DNA of 64,000 bases. Origin: Sulfurisphaera ohwakuensis (lineage in GTDB: Archaea; Thermoproteota; Thermoprotei_A; Sulfolobales; Sulfolobaceae). The notes under the pieces were generated by a model that saw only the letters and a list, made by a program, of their open reading frames with translations, had not been told where the DNA came from and searched no databases. Location of the stretch: contig NZ_CP045484.1 of assembly GCF_009729055.1 (NCBI RefSeq), forward strand, positions 992,001-1,056,000, written 5' to 3'. Position 1 is the stretch's first letter; each line of letters begins with the position of its first letter. Below, piece after piece: positions 27,644 to 36,534 of the stretch. The position numbers were made by a program, and so were the translations under genes.

Positions 27644-28295
27644 TTTACACGACTTTCATAAAAAGGATGGTTAACAGAAGTAGGGCAATAACCATATACT
27701 TTTTAGTATTATCGATAACTGCTCTGTTTCTTGATTTATATGGCATATATTCAAAATAAGAATAATGAGTCCTATAATACTCTCGAGTTTTTTAATATCC
27801 CCTTCGTTATTCGGTATAATGTTCTCTTCTTTAGCAGTAGGGCTATTCATAGACGACAGACAGAACGGACTTCTTGAGTTTTTAGTAGCGGAGGGATTTA
27901 AACCAGAAAAGATTTTCTATATCTATGCAGTGTCTTACTTATTGGTATCAGTGCCAATAGATGCTTTAATATCTGGCATTTTAGGGGTTTTCATACACAA
28001 TCTGGCGTATTTCGTCATATTACTGACTAACAGTATAGGAATATCTTGGATTGTTGTACCAGTTTCAATGTATTTTGCCTATCTACAGAGAGTTACTGGC
28101 AGTTCTAGGTCACTCTTAGGAACGTATATTGGTGTAGGTTTATTATTTGTACTCATATACTCGTCGACAATAGTAACTTCAGAAACGGAGGTAGAGGAGA
28201 TATTATTATACTCTGGAATAGTATTCCTTGTAGTAGCAGTACTATTAACCATCTTAATAGGAAAGAATTTCAGCTCAGAAAAATTGATATCTTAA
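27640..28295 (+). pseudogene. ABC-2 type permease, frameshifted after 39 codons
   Basis: The first frame starts at the ATG overlapping the ATPase stop and encodes a basic start plus one hydrophobic helix, ending at a TAA at 27757-27759 (GIYSK). The next frame, open from just upstream and with an ATG at 27765, continues with about five helices including MFSSLAVGLFIDDRQNG, a typical ABC-2 cytoplasmic loop. Together they have the usual permease length (about 215 residues). A one-base shift in the TTCAAAATAAG run would join them. It could be a real mutation, a sequencing error or recoding; the 176-residue downstream part could also be translated alone. Confidence 0.7.
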
Positions 28296-28785
28296 GCTAA
28301 GTTATTTGGATCCGGTAATTTCTAGTTGTTACTGAAATATTATCCGAGCTAATGATAACGAAGAAACTACATTCCAGTATAAGCTGAATCTCTCGCGAGA
28401 GCGTCCAATGCGTATTTAATATGAATAACTAAATAAAGTAAAAGTTATAAAATGCTTTTGCTTATAATTAAATTCACTTAATTACAAAAGGGTCTTTCAA
28501 GGCTCTTTTGCGAATTCACTTTATTTTTCTCATTTTTAGATTAAATAACTCTTGGAGGGACCAAGGAGTTTATACCACGGACTTAATGGAGATAATGGCA
28601 TATAATCAGCTATTTCTTCATACAATTATTCTAACTCTATGAGAATATTACAATTCGCAAAAGAAACCAGACCCATCCAACGCTTGACTACGACTTAAAA
28701 TATTTTAAGGCTGGATTTAAGAATTGTAAGCTCTCTTTTGCCCCCAAGGGAAAATTTTATTACCGTATACGTACAATAGACAATT
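28296..28785. other. Intergenic region, 490 bp, with an inverted repeat
   Basis: No gene seen. The sequence TTTTGCGAATT (about 28503-28513) reappears inverted as AATTCGCAAAA (about 28655-28665). This could be the ends of a decayed MITE, but I find no target duplication. The vapB promoter lies at the right edge, with an A/T box at about 28752-28762. Confidence 0.4.
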
Positions 28786-29010
28786 ATGTCTACAGTTATT
28801 AGTATTAGAATAAAAAAAGAAATAAAAGAGGAATTAGAAAAGCATGGGATTGATATTGACCAGGAGGTTAGGAAATTCTTAGAGGAATTATACTTAAAAG
28901 TTAAGGCTAAGGAATACGTTAACTCGTGGGTTGAGTTACTTAAAGATGTGAAACCCAGTGAAGAAGGGTTCTCTGAAAGGACGGTGAGGGAGGACCGTGA
29001 AAGTCATTGA
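28786..29010 (+). CDS. vapB: VapB-type antitoxin
   Basis: 74 residues. The N-terminal strand TVISIRIKKEIKEELEKHGIDIDQEVRKFLEELY is the ribbon-helix-helix/VapB type dimerisation and DNA-binding region; the C-terminal part is an extended acidic toxin-binding tail. It overlaps the PIN-domain gene by 14 bases. The pair would autoregulate its promoter. Confidence 0.82.
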   Translation: MSTVISIRIKKEIKEELEKHGIDIDQEVRKFLEELYLKVKAKEYVNSWVELLKDVKPSEEGFSERTVREDRESH

Positions 29011-29392
29011 TTCATCAACACTAGTTAAGTTTTTCTCCAAAGAGAAAGGGTGGGAAAAAGTTACTGAAATAATTTCTGAAGGTGTAGCAACGCTGGATTT
29101 GGCAATTAAAGAAATCGCTAGTGCCCTATGGAAGAAAGTAATAAGGGAAGAAATGGATGAGAGCGTAGCAATAAGAATTTTATCTGATTTGCTTAAAAAG
29201 GAAGCAATAATTACAGTAAACCAAGACGAATATCTAGTTGAAGCATTTAAAATCGCTACTGAATATAAAATAACTGTTTACGATGCCTTATTTATAGCCT
29301 TAGCTAAATCCATGAAGACGGAGTTAATAACTTCGGACAAGAAACAGTATGATGCATCTCTGAAAGAAGGGATAAAATCACAGTTTATTTAA
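28997..29392 (+). CDS. vapC: VapC PIN-domain ribonuclease toxin
   Basis: 131 residues from a GTG start. The PIN acidic residues are present: Asp in VIDSSTLVKFF (residue 4), Glu in IKEIASALWK, Asp in VYDALFIALA near 99 and Asp in TSDKKQYD near 118. PIN toxins cleave RNA such as tRNA when not held by VapB. Coupled to vapB by overlap. The last codons lie in a 25-bp sequence that is repeated 61 bases further on. Confidence 0.88.
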   Translation: MKVIDSSTLVKFFSKEKGWEKVTEIISEGVATLDLAIKEIASALWKKVIREEMDESVAIRILSDLLKKEAIITVNQDEYLVEAFKIATEYKITVYDALFIALAKSMKTELITSDKKQYDASLKEGIKSQFI

Positions 29393-29457
29393 AGAGCATC
29401 TGCAGAGATGAAATCGCGGGATTGAAAACATTATAAAATCACAGTTTATTTAAAGAG
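29372..29457 (+). repeat. 25-bp direct repeat around the vapC stop codon
   Basis: The same 25 bases (starting ATAAAATCACAG, ending TTTAAAGAG) occur at 29372-29396, covering the vapC stop, and at 29433-29457. The 36 bases between them are unique. It may be left from a tandem duplication or the excision of an element. Confidence 0.8.
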
Positions 29458-29532
29458 TTAACAAAGAATTTAAGTACTCTTAGTCATTGGTGTTAACGCT
29501 TTCTGTGTTTAGGTGAGCTACCCCGCCCTGAA

Positions 29533-30744
29533 CGGTACTCCCAAAATCACCTCCTTAAAAATAAACCTGTAGTATTAGTAAGCGTTTCCTCTGATTTATT
29601 TAAATAAATCTCTGCCTCAGATATATTTTCAATAATTTTTGAAATTAGTGATTTGAAAGTCCTCATTTTCACGTTATCCTTGAGGATCGTGTACAAGGAG
29701 TAAACGAGCACGGCAAGTAAGAAGATTAACATGCGGAAAATGAACTTTGTTGAACACGTAAAGGGGAGGAACGATTTAACACTCCTATAAGACGTTTCTA
29801 TCGGATTCCTCACCTTGTTATATAACTCCAAGACCTTATTCTTGGGTAAATCGAGATTTGTAGCCCTAGCGAAGTAAACAACCTTCTTCTTTTTCCTCTT
29901 GATCTTCTCCCTGCGATACACGATCAGCCTAAACTTAACCTGCTCATCCTTACTACGCCTCTTACTATTCGTAATATATTCACCATCAAACTCCTCGTAG
30001 ATCTTGACATCACCAACGGGAACTCCAATAATGTAGTTGAACTGGGATATGAATTTTATCACCTCAACCGTGTAAAATCCTGCATCAAGTGTTATCAGTT
30101 TAATCCTAAATCCCATTGCAACCACTTGTTCAATCAAGACCTTGACAATCTCATCCTTTGTCATCCCATTAACTTGCGGTATGAAAGCAAGTATGAGGAT
30201 TTTTCCTTCGTATTTCGTTGTAGCTGTTGCGTAGTTCCACGAGTATCCCTTTTCTGAGCTTCCCAAACCTTCTACAGGTTTTCCGTACCAAGTTATTGTT
30301 GTCCAATCTATTGATAGTTCTATCTCCTTCACGCCCTTAAGTGTTTCGAGTGAGATTTGTTTCACTTGTTCCAGTGTTTTTTCCGCTACTTGTAACCCTT
30401 GTTCTTCAACGTAATTCCTCACCGTTTGTGGTGATACGTTGTAAGCTCTGGAAACGTTTTCCACTGAATCTTTGTGTAATGATGCTGAGATCAAGGTTTT
30501 TGTAACTTCCTCTCCCTTTCTCCCTTGGAAGTTACTCATGGAAATTAATTTATACCCTATTTGTTGAGTGTTTAATGAGGGAATTGGCATTACCATGAGC
30601 CCTTATGGTAATACCGATTCCCTCGCTTTAAACCTTTTTTCCCAATTTGTTGAATTCTTGATGTTGTTATAAACTTGGTTATGTTCAACAAATTTAATAT
30701 TGTTCAATCAGAATTATTTTTGTAAAATGATTTTGGGAGTACCG
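29533..30744 (-). mobile_element. ISH3-family insertion sequence, intact, 1212 bp
   Basis: Perfect 17-bp terminal inverted repeats: CGGTACTCCCAAAATCA at 29533-29549 and its complement at 30728-30744. A 4-bp target duplication TGAA flanks it (29529-29532 and 30745-30748). It encodes one DDE transposase. It interrupts the right end of TnpB element copy 2, inside the GC hairpin that copy 1 retains. Confidence 0.9.
29547..30596 (-). CDS. ISH3-type DDE transposase
   Basis: 349 residues. N-terminal helix-turn-helix segment SVENVSRAYNVSPQTVRNYV near residue 45. Catalytic Asp in LSIDWTTITWYG near 98, second Asp in ITLDAGFYTVEVI near 165, Glu in VRNPIETSYRSVK near 262; a basic stretch KRKKKKVVYFARATNLDL precedes the last motif. 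This matches the ISH3 group (ISC1225/ISC1359/ISC1439-like in Sulfolobus). No frameshift is seen, so it is likely active. A decayed relative lies at 24880-25737. Confidence 0.9.
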   Translation of the reverse strand: MVMPIPSLNTQQIGYKLISMSNFQGRKGEEVTKTLISASLHKDSVENVSRAYNVSPQTVRNYVEEQGLQVAEKTLEQVKQISLETLKGVKEIELSIDWTTITWYGKPVEGLGSSEKGYSWNYATATTKYEGKILILAFIPQVNGMTKDEIVKVLIEQVVAMGFRIKLITLDAGFYTVEVIKFISQFNYIIGVPVGDVKIYEEFDGEYITNSKRRSKDEQVKFRLIVYRREKIKRKKKKVVYFARATNLDLPKNKVLELYNKVRNPIETSYRSVKSFLPFTCSTKFIFRMLIFLLAVLVYSLYTILKDNVKMRTFKSLISKIIENISEAEIYLNKSEETLTNTTGLFLRR

Positions 30745-31965
30745 TGAAGGCGGAGCTTCCTGCTTCATAGCCCCACCTTGCCCGTAGCTTTTCGCTACGG
30801 GTAGAGGGTAGAGCTCCACAGGCACTAAGGATGGCTCCCACCCCGATCTCTTCAACATGTTTAAGCAAGCGTTATAGTCACGATCAGTAACCCAACCACA
30901 CTTAGGACAGCTGAACACACGGTCAGTCAAAGTTAACTCTTTCTTTACATACCCACATTTGGCACACATCTTTGAAGTATATGCTGGGTTTATTAACAAC
31001 AGTTTCTTTCCATATTTTTCCAACTGATATCCTAGTATTCTCTTCAACTCATGGAATGCAACATCGTGCAACCTCATCCTCAACTTCCTTTCTGACTCCT
31101 CCACCAGTTGTTTAACATCTATATCCTCCATTACTACAACATCATAATGTTGTGCAAACCACTTACCCAACTTCATATAGAGGTCTTGTCTCAAGTTCTT
31201 CAAGTGTTCATAAGCCCTAGCCAACTTCACTTTTGCTTTAAACCAATTTTTCGACAAGAACTCTTTCCTCGAGAGAACCTTGTGGAGTTTCCTTATCTTC
31301 TCAAGTGCCCTCTCATAAGGTCTCAAGTTAGGGAAATAGAATCCATCACTCGTGGTTAGGAGTTTCTCTACCCCAACATCTATTGCAACTACCTTACCAG
31401 TCTTTGGGAGTTGAGAGAATTCAACACCTTCAACCATGAAGGAGACATATACTCTCTCTGAACGTGTTAGCTTAACTACCACCCTCTTTACTTTGTCAAA
31501 CGGGAAGTCCCTATGAACAATGACCTTAAACACGCCGAGATTTGATAACCTCAATAACACCAGCTTCTTCTTATTCTTCCTACTCTTAGTCCTTATTTCC
31601 CTGCTCTCAAGTATTTTCCATCCACTTTGTGGGTAAACAAGAGAGTAGTACTTATGGGGTTTCTTCTCCTTAGGAAAGTGTGCCAGACCTTTGAAGAACC
31701 TATCCCTAGCATCGTAATAACGATCGGCAATTTGCTGTACTACTTGTGAGTAGAGTTGTTGGTACTCCTTATCTTGCTTTCTTAGATCTAGAGCGAGCTG
31801 TCTTAACTCCGTTTGTGTAAGACCCTTTCCGTCCCTTTGGTAGAAATAGATATCTGCCCAGCGTAGGGTGTTGTACATCTCACATGCTAACCTCAACTGG
31901 GCTTTTAACGCCCTAATTGTTTGATCGTCAGCATATGCACGAAAGCGGAACCCTACGTTGGGCAT
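30694..31965 (-). CDS. tnpB: TnpB RNA-guided nuclease (copy 2) with altered C-terminus
   Basis: 423 residues. It is the same as copy 1 for the first 406 residues except for a few substitutions (for example AHF for AYF near 96, [11 protein letters not shown] for [11 protein letters not shown]). RuvC and zinc-finger residues are intact. The last residues ([17 protein letters not shown]) are read from the ISH3 terminal repeat because the insertion removed the native end APPFRAG. The protein may still fold, but its own guide-RNA region is broken, so it could only use RNA made by another copy. Confidence 0.9.
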   Translation of the reverse strand: MPNVGFRFRAYADDQTIRALKAQLRLACEMYNTLRWADIYFYQRDGKGLTQTELRQLALDLRKQDKEYQQLYSQVVQQIADRYYDARDRFFKGLAHFPKEKKPHKYYSLVYPQSGWKILESREIRTKSRKNKKKLVLLRLSNLGVFKVIVHRDFPFDKVKRVVVKLTRSERVYVSFMVEGVEFSQLPKTGKVVAIDVGVEKLLTTSDGFYFPNLRPYERALEKIRKLHKVLSRKEFLSKNWFKAKVKLARAYEHLKNLRQDLYMKLGKWFAQHYDVVVMEDIDVKQLVEESERKLRMRLHDVAFHELKRILGYQLEKYGKKLLLINPAYTSKMCAKCGYVKKELTLTDRVFSCPKCGWVTDRDYNACLNMLKRSGWEPSLVPVELYPLPVAKSYGQGGAMKQEAPPSRYSQNHFTKIILIEQY

Positions 31966-32142
31966 TAATAAAATGTTCGAGAGTGGATTAAAAAATATTT
32001 CTACAAAGGGGGCTATCCATCCCCGCCTTAAAAGGCGAGGTTTTTCGCCCCCTTTGAACCCCTAAACTTTATAACAATTCCTTGGTTCGAGTAAGCTCAA
32101 TAGGATTTAACGTATAATGAAACATTTTAATCTAAACTAACT

Positions 32143-32390
32143 TTAAGTTATCTCCGCCCACACGTTAATAAACTTCTTATGCAAATTCCCATACTCCTCA
32201 ACCGTAACAACATGGATCTCAAAGTGATCACACACGTTCACAGCCTAATGCATGATCACGAAAATTCCACTCCTATCCCATTCATCCTCAATATCAGGGA
32301 ATATAATTAAAATGTTTACGTCATTACTGTTTCTGTAATTCCCTTTAGCGAAGGAGTTTCCTATAAATGCTAATGAAGGAAATAAAGTCT
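32143..32390 (-). pseudogene. Remnant of a MNT-type nucleotidyltransferase (HEPN/MNT family)
   Basis: The minus strand encodes PSLAFIGNSFAKGNYRNSNDVNILIIFPDIEDEW, a degraded G-S-F-A-R-G...S-D-I-D nucleotidyltransferase motif, followed by an in-frame TAG after VIMH and then CDHFEIHVVTVEEYGNLHKKFINVWAEIT. The 5' end is missing. Functional members are antitoxins of HEPN-MNT modules or related enzymes. It lies 70 bases from the TnpB element end. Confidence 0.65.
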
Positions 32391-32622
32391 TTTCTCGCTA
32401 AATTGAAAATTTTTATTAATTTATAAATTAATATTATAATTTTTATAGTAAGAAAATATGCTTTAACTACTGCCTTCATGTTATGTAACTTTAGAACTAT
32501 CGTCTGCCTTTTAAACTACAATTAAGTACAATTTAATTAGTTATTATTTAAAATTAATAACTTAAATTGAAGAAATGATTGCAGTAAAAAGTTTTTAATC
32601 GCTCAATTTGATATATATTCTA

Positions 32623-32874
32623 ATGAGCAAAAAAGATATACCAATTAAATTACCTATAATCGATGAACACTTATCAGTGTCGCCTGTAAAGTTAACACAA
32701 TATGAAACCGAAATAATGCTAAGATGTAAAATTTGCAATCAGCTAGTTCCAGCATCAGGTGCATTAGAACATCAATTATTTCATAAAAACAAAGGAGAAG
32801 ATGCTTGTTTCACAGTTGAAGCACCATCAATAAAAGGAGAAAGAAGAAATAGTAGTCCTACTGAGATTATGTAA
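32623..32874 (+). CDS. Small zinc-finger protein, 83 aa
   Basis: I place the start at the ATG at 32623 (MSKKDIPIKL) because a TATA-like run (TTGATATATATTC) ends just before it, implying a leaderless mRNA; the frame extends five codons upstream. Near residue 34 is a C2H2-type finger, LRCKICNQLVPASGALEHQLFH. The tail is polar and basic. Possible DNA or RNA binding; the target is unknown. It converges on the APC permease gene. Confidence 0.65.
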   Translation: MSKKDIPIKLPIIDEHLSVSPVKLTQYETEIMLRCKICNQLVPASGALEHQLFHKNKGEDACFTVEAPSIKGERRNSSPTEIM

Positions 32875-32915
32875 AGTTAGTTTAAGAAAAAATTATTTTC
32901 TTTCTTTTTATTTTT

Positions 32916-34496
32916 CTATTCTGGTGGTATTTCAGTGAAAGTATACTTTATATCAATACCTTCTTTCCTTAGCCTATACCATCTCATAACGTAATAAATT
33001 ACAATACCTGCAATAAATGGAGAAGCTATTATAGTCCAGGTTTCTGGATTCATAACTATTCCTAAATACACCGTGGAATTTCCGAACCAAATATAACCGT
33101 ATAAACTCATGACAACAAGATCAATTGCAGATATTACAAGCATTAGTCCTCTATTTCCTAACTCCATCCCATTACCTTTTATATTAGCTACTATAGAAGC
33201 AATAATCACTATAATAAATCCGAAAAGTAATGCCATAGCATCAGCTGTATCCATACCGTAGAAGAATACCGCACTTAATGGTGTTACAGTTATTGCTACT
33301 AAACTACCTATAGTTATTACCTCATCAATTAGATGGGCAACAACTGGAGAGTGAAATCTTTCGCTAACATAAGAAACTATAGTTGGCATTGCTTTATCAA
33401 ACGCTATAGCCATAAAATACCTTGAAACAAATAATGCTACAGCAAACATTATAGCTAGGTACCAGAAGTAAGAACCTATTACTAGAAATAAATCCAATGG
33501 TAAACTCTTAAATGCGACAACCGTATCAAATATCGGATTTAATAATGCTGAGTAAGAAGAAGATGTAGACGATAACACTCCAGCACCTATAAAAAACGCT
33601 GGTTGTAAAGAGCTAACAGAGGATGCTATAAAGTAAGTTATTAGCAGACCCGATACTACTAAAGCCCCAAAAACTCCTAACTTAAAGGATCTACTACCTC
33701 CTCTTACTTCACCAGCCACAGAAGTCGCACCATTTACAAATGGTAAGAAAGACGCCGTGAATACCATTAACCCTAATGTTGCAAGAATTGGGTTTGCAAA
33801 CAGTGGTACAGCCTTAGATGCAGAAGAGACTACAGAAGAGTAATTAAAACCGGCGGAATTTATTGCGGAAGGAGTTACAAAATGCATTAAAGCTCCAGTT
33901 AAAATAAATGTTATTATTGCAATTACGGTAACCCCTCCCATTATATGATTCGTATATTTAGGTAAGAATATGTTTATAGCAATTACAGTGCTAAATGTTA
34001 ACGCACCAACTAGCAGTATTACATAAGGATTAGATAAAGTAGAAGCAATAGATGCGTAAGGATTACCAAAATTAACAGCCAATGCAGAAAATCCAGTTTG
34101 TAACTGACCAACACCATCATAAACTATGGCTGCATCAAAAATCATTTGAGATATTCCAAACACTAAACCTACTCCTACACCTATCGCTGGTGGTAAAACT
34201 CTACTGGCAAAAACATAGTCTGCTGCAGATCTTTGATATTTTTCAGAAATTTTAGTCCATAGATAAGAGTGTGGTAGTAATACAATCCAACTTAATAATG
34301 CTCCTAAAACTATTAAACCGTTAGGAGATACAGAAAGACCGGTTAAATAAGATATTGGTAAGACATAAAAAGCTATAAAACCCATACTAATAAACATAGC
34401 GGTTAACCAATTTATTTCTCTTACTAAACCTGAAGATTCTCTTGCAAAAAGTAGACTTTTTACTTCTTTTTTATCACTTTTTTTATCTACAGCCAT
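32916..34496 (-). CDS. APC-superfamily amino acid permease
   Basis: 526 residues from the ATG at 34496 (MAVDKKSDKK); an upstream in-frame extension of 47 codons exists, but paralogues begin at this point and a TATA-like box lies about 35 bases upstream of 34496. About 12-14 membrane helices. The N-terminal ARESSGLVREINW matches the ESSGL motif of the permeases at 51509 and 59198. It is divergent from the arginine deiminase gene, which would fit arginine or related amino-acid uptake, but the cargo is unproven. Confidence 0.85.
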   Translation of the reverse strand: MAVDKKSDKKEVKSLLFARESSGLVREINWLTAMFISMGFIAFYVLPISYLTGLSVSPNGLIVLGALLSWIVLLPHSYLWTKISEKYQRSAADYVFASRVLPPAIGVGVGLVFGISQMIFDAAIVYDGVGQLQTGFSALAVNFGNPYASIASTLSNPYVILLVGALTFSTVIAINIFLPKYTNHIMGGVTVIAIITFILTGALMHFVTPSAINSAGFNYSSVVSSASKAVPLFANPILATLGLMVFTASFLPFVNGATSVAGEVRGGSRSFKLGVFGALVVSGLLITYFIASSVSSLQPAFFIGAGVLSSTSSSYSALLNPIFDTVVAFKSLPLDLFLVIGSYFWYLAIMFAVALFVSRYFMAIAFDKAMPTIVSYVSERFHSPVVAHLIDEVITIGSLVAITVTPLSAVFFYGMDTADAMALLFGFIIVIIASIVANIKGNGMELGNRGLMLVISAIDLVVMSLYGYIWFGNSTVYLGIVMNPETWTIIASPFIAGIVIYYVMRWYRLRKEGIDIKYTFTEIPPE

Positions 34497-34828
34497 GAGT
34501 AAATAGAGGTTTAAATCTCTTATAAATATAAATTGGTTTTTCACAAAAAGTTTCAATTTATAAAAACCAATTTTTAAACATCTTTTATTTTTACCTTGAA
34601 TCCTTAATCTGCTTTTTACGTAAATGTTTACTTTCAACTTTAAAAATAAAATATAATTATAAATTAACCTTACAAATTAACATAAGATCAGTGTATATTA
34701 TACGTTCTAAATATATAGAAATGAAGAGTCCTAAACATTGTTTAAAAATTACTAAAAATAGTTAAGCATATCTTACGTAACTTTTTAGCATATTTCATTA
34801 AATATTTTTAAAGACATTATGAGGATTC

Positions 34829-35965
34829 ATGTTTATGCTGGTTAATGTTAAAGCAGAATACAGCCCCCTCAAAAAAGTTGTTGTAGCATCTCCAGGGGGT
34901 GAAAAATACAAATTAACACCAAAAACAATATATGAACTACAATATGCTGAAATTCCAGATCCAGTGGAATTAAAGGCTGAACATGACGAATTTATAAAAA
35001 AACTTAAGGATAATGGAGTAGAAGTAGTAAATTTAAGGGATGAAATAAAGAAATTAAATAGAGAGACTTTAGAAAAATTAGTTTTACAGAGAAGTGAATG
35101 TAAATTAAACTTAGATAGCCTTGATAGGGAAAAACTAGCGGATATACTTATCTCTGGTTTATCCGCACAAGAAGCAAGAGAATTAGGTGCAAACTTACTA
35201 TTAACTGAAAGCGAAGAATTCTGTGTCAAACCATTGGTTAACGTAATGTTTACGAGAGATCCAGGAATGGTTATAGGGAAAACTTATATTATGGGAAAGA
35301 TGAGATGGGAATCGAGAAGAGATGAACCCTTAGTATTTAAGGAAATCTTAAAACCAGAAAACGTATTAGAAGTTAGGAACGGTTATTTTGAAGGCGGAGA
35401 TTTCTTCCCTCTTGACGGAAAACTAGTAATGGGATTTGGGACAAGAAGCAGTGGAATAGGAGTAAGTTCTGTTGTACCTAAATTAATCGAATTGGGAGAA
35501 ATTGATGAAGCAATACTTGTAAAACTTGAAACACCAGAATTACATCCAAACAAGGGAATAGGGCATTTAGATACTGTATTTGGAATACCCTCAAAAGATG
35601 TCATAGTCTATTATAAGTCATTGCTAGATAACATGAAAGTTTATATTTATAAAGGGAAGGACATAGTAAGGGATCAAAGACCTTTAAGGGAAGTACTTAA
35701 AGACTATCTATCTAAGGATTTAAGAGTAATTAACATAGGAAACGCTGAATATTTCTCTGAAGAAAGAGAGCATTGGTTACTGGCGAGTAATATAATAGTT
35801 ATAGATAAAAGTAAGATAATAGCATATGAGCATAATAGAATTACTAATAAACTTATGGAAGAAGCTGGAATAAAAGTAATAACTTTTAAAGGAAATGAAA
35901 TAATAAAGGAAGGAGGAGAAAGAAGCGGACCTAGATGCATGACTCTACCAATTGAAAAGAACTGA
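34829..35965 (+). CDS. arcA: Arginine deiminase
   Basis: 378 residues. It starts VKAEYSPLKKVVVASPG and has the family motifs MFTRDPGMVIG near 148, YFEGGDFFPLDG near 190, GHLDTVFGIP near 252 and the catalytic cysteine in GPRCMTLPI near the C-terminus. It hydrolyses L-arginine to citrulline and ammonia. The usual arginine deiminase pathway partners (ornithine carbamoyltransferase, carbamate kinase) are not in the window. The location between an APC permease and nitrate/urea genes suggests use of arginine as nitrogen source. A peptidylarginine- or agmatine-deiminase activity is less likely because the FTRDP and EGGD spacing is that of ArcA. Confidence 0.88.
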   Translation: MFMLVNVKAEYSPLKKVVVASPGGEKYKLTPKTIYELQYAEIPDPVELKAEHDEFIKKLKDNGVEVVNLRDEIKKLNRETLEKLVLQRSECKLNLDSLDREKLADILISGLSAQEARELGANLLLTESEEFCVKPLVNVMFTRDPGMVIGKTYIMGKMRWESRRDEPLVFKEILKPENVLEVRNGYFEGGDFFPLDGKLVMGFGTRSSGIGVSSVVPKLIELGEIDEAILVKLETPELHPNKGIGHLDTVFGIPSKDVIVYYKSLLDNMKVYIYKGKDIVRDQRPLREVLKDYLSKDLRVINIGNAEYFSEEREHWLLASNIIVIDKSKIIAYEHNRITNKLMEEAGIKVITFKGNEIIKEGGERSGPRCMTLPIEKN

Positions 35966-36134
35966 AATAAAAATTGAAAAAATATAATGAAAAAGGATTA
36001 ATATAAGGGCTGAAAAGAAAAGATTATTTTTAAAATTTGTCGTTTATAACTTTACATTTTTACAACATATATTTTATAAATATATATATCGTACACGAAA
36101 ATCTACTACTATAAAAAATAAGTAAAGGTATAAA

Positions 36135-36233
36135 CTATTTTTTAGGTTTTTTCATTCTTCTAGCTAAGATATATGAAATAACAAAAACAAACCCAAAAAC
36201 ACTAATGGTAGCAATTATTTGTGACAATATCAT
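36135..36233 (-). CDS. Possible single-helix microprotein, 32 aa
   Basis: An ATG at 36233 opens a 32-residue frame with one membrane helix (residues 4-24) and a basic tail ARRMKKPKK, an inside-positive topology. It may be a small regulatory subunit of a permease. Evidence is only the composition and a clean frame in otherwise stop-rich DNA. Confidence 0.4.
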   Translation of the reverse strand: MILSQIIATISVFGFVFVISYILARRMKKPKK

Positions 36234-36333
36234 ATGCTAATATTAATAAAATAATACTAATCTTACTTTTTAAAGTTGTAGTCTATCTTTTTATTTAATT
36301 AACTTCTAATTTCCTAGGATAATTTCTGCAGTA

Positions 36334-36534
36334 ATGCGTATTTTGCTAGAATTCTTTTTAATATATTGCGAAATAGCCTCTACTCAGTTTGCCTCCCTTC
36401 TAATATTAAATCTAGGAATAATTATTGGAGTACCAATAGTTGCTCTTATACTCTACGAAATTATAAAAGAGTACGAGAAAAAAAGATTTATCTTTAACAT
36501 TCAAGGAAATACCACCAGAGTAAGATTAGATTGA
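36334..36534 (+). CDS. Small membrane protein, 66 aa
   Basis: Two hydrophobic segments (about residues 3-14 and 20-42), then a charged tail IIKEYEKKRFIFNIQGN. No family known. It converges on the globin gene with an overlap of 9 bases. The region between 35966 and 36334 otherwise holds only A/T-rich DNA and the microprotein frame on the other strand. Confidence 0.45.
   Translation: MRILLEFFLIYCEIASTQFASLLILNLGIIIGVPIVALILYEIIKEYEKKRFIFNIQGNTTRVRLD

Larger units (their letters stand above)
29513..32073 (-). mobile_element. IS200/IS605-type TnpB-only element, copy 2, carrying a nested ISH3-type IS
   Basis: Nearly the same sequence as copy 1 at 15184-16529. The right-end segment GTGAGCTACCCCGCCCTGAA remains at 29513-29532, and the rest resumes at 30745 after a 1212-bp insertion. 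The other end is shared up to ...AACTTTATAA at about 32073. The flanks differ from copy 1, so this is an independent insertion. Confidence 0.85.

Noticed and set aside
29372-29457. Possible CRISPR array
   Set aside because: Only two repeat units, one covering a stop codon, with a single short spacer; no leader and no cas genes.
32341-32375. Second ISC1217-like end (AAGGAGTTTCCTATAAATGCT)
   Set aside because: It resembles the IS right end closely but is part of the nucleotidyltransferase motif codons, with no target duplication or partner end; probably coincidence.
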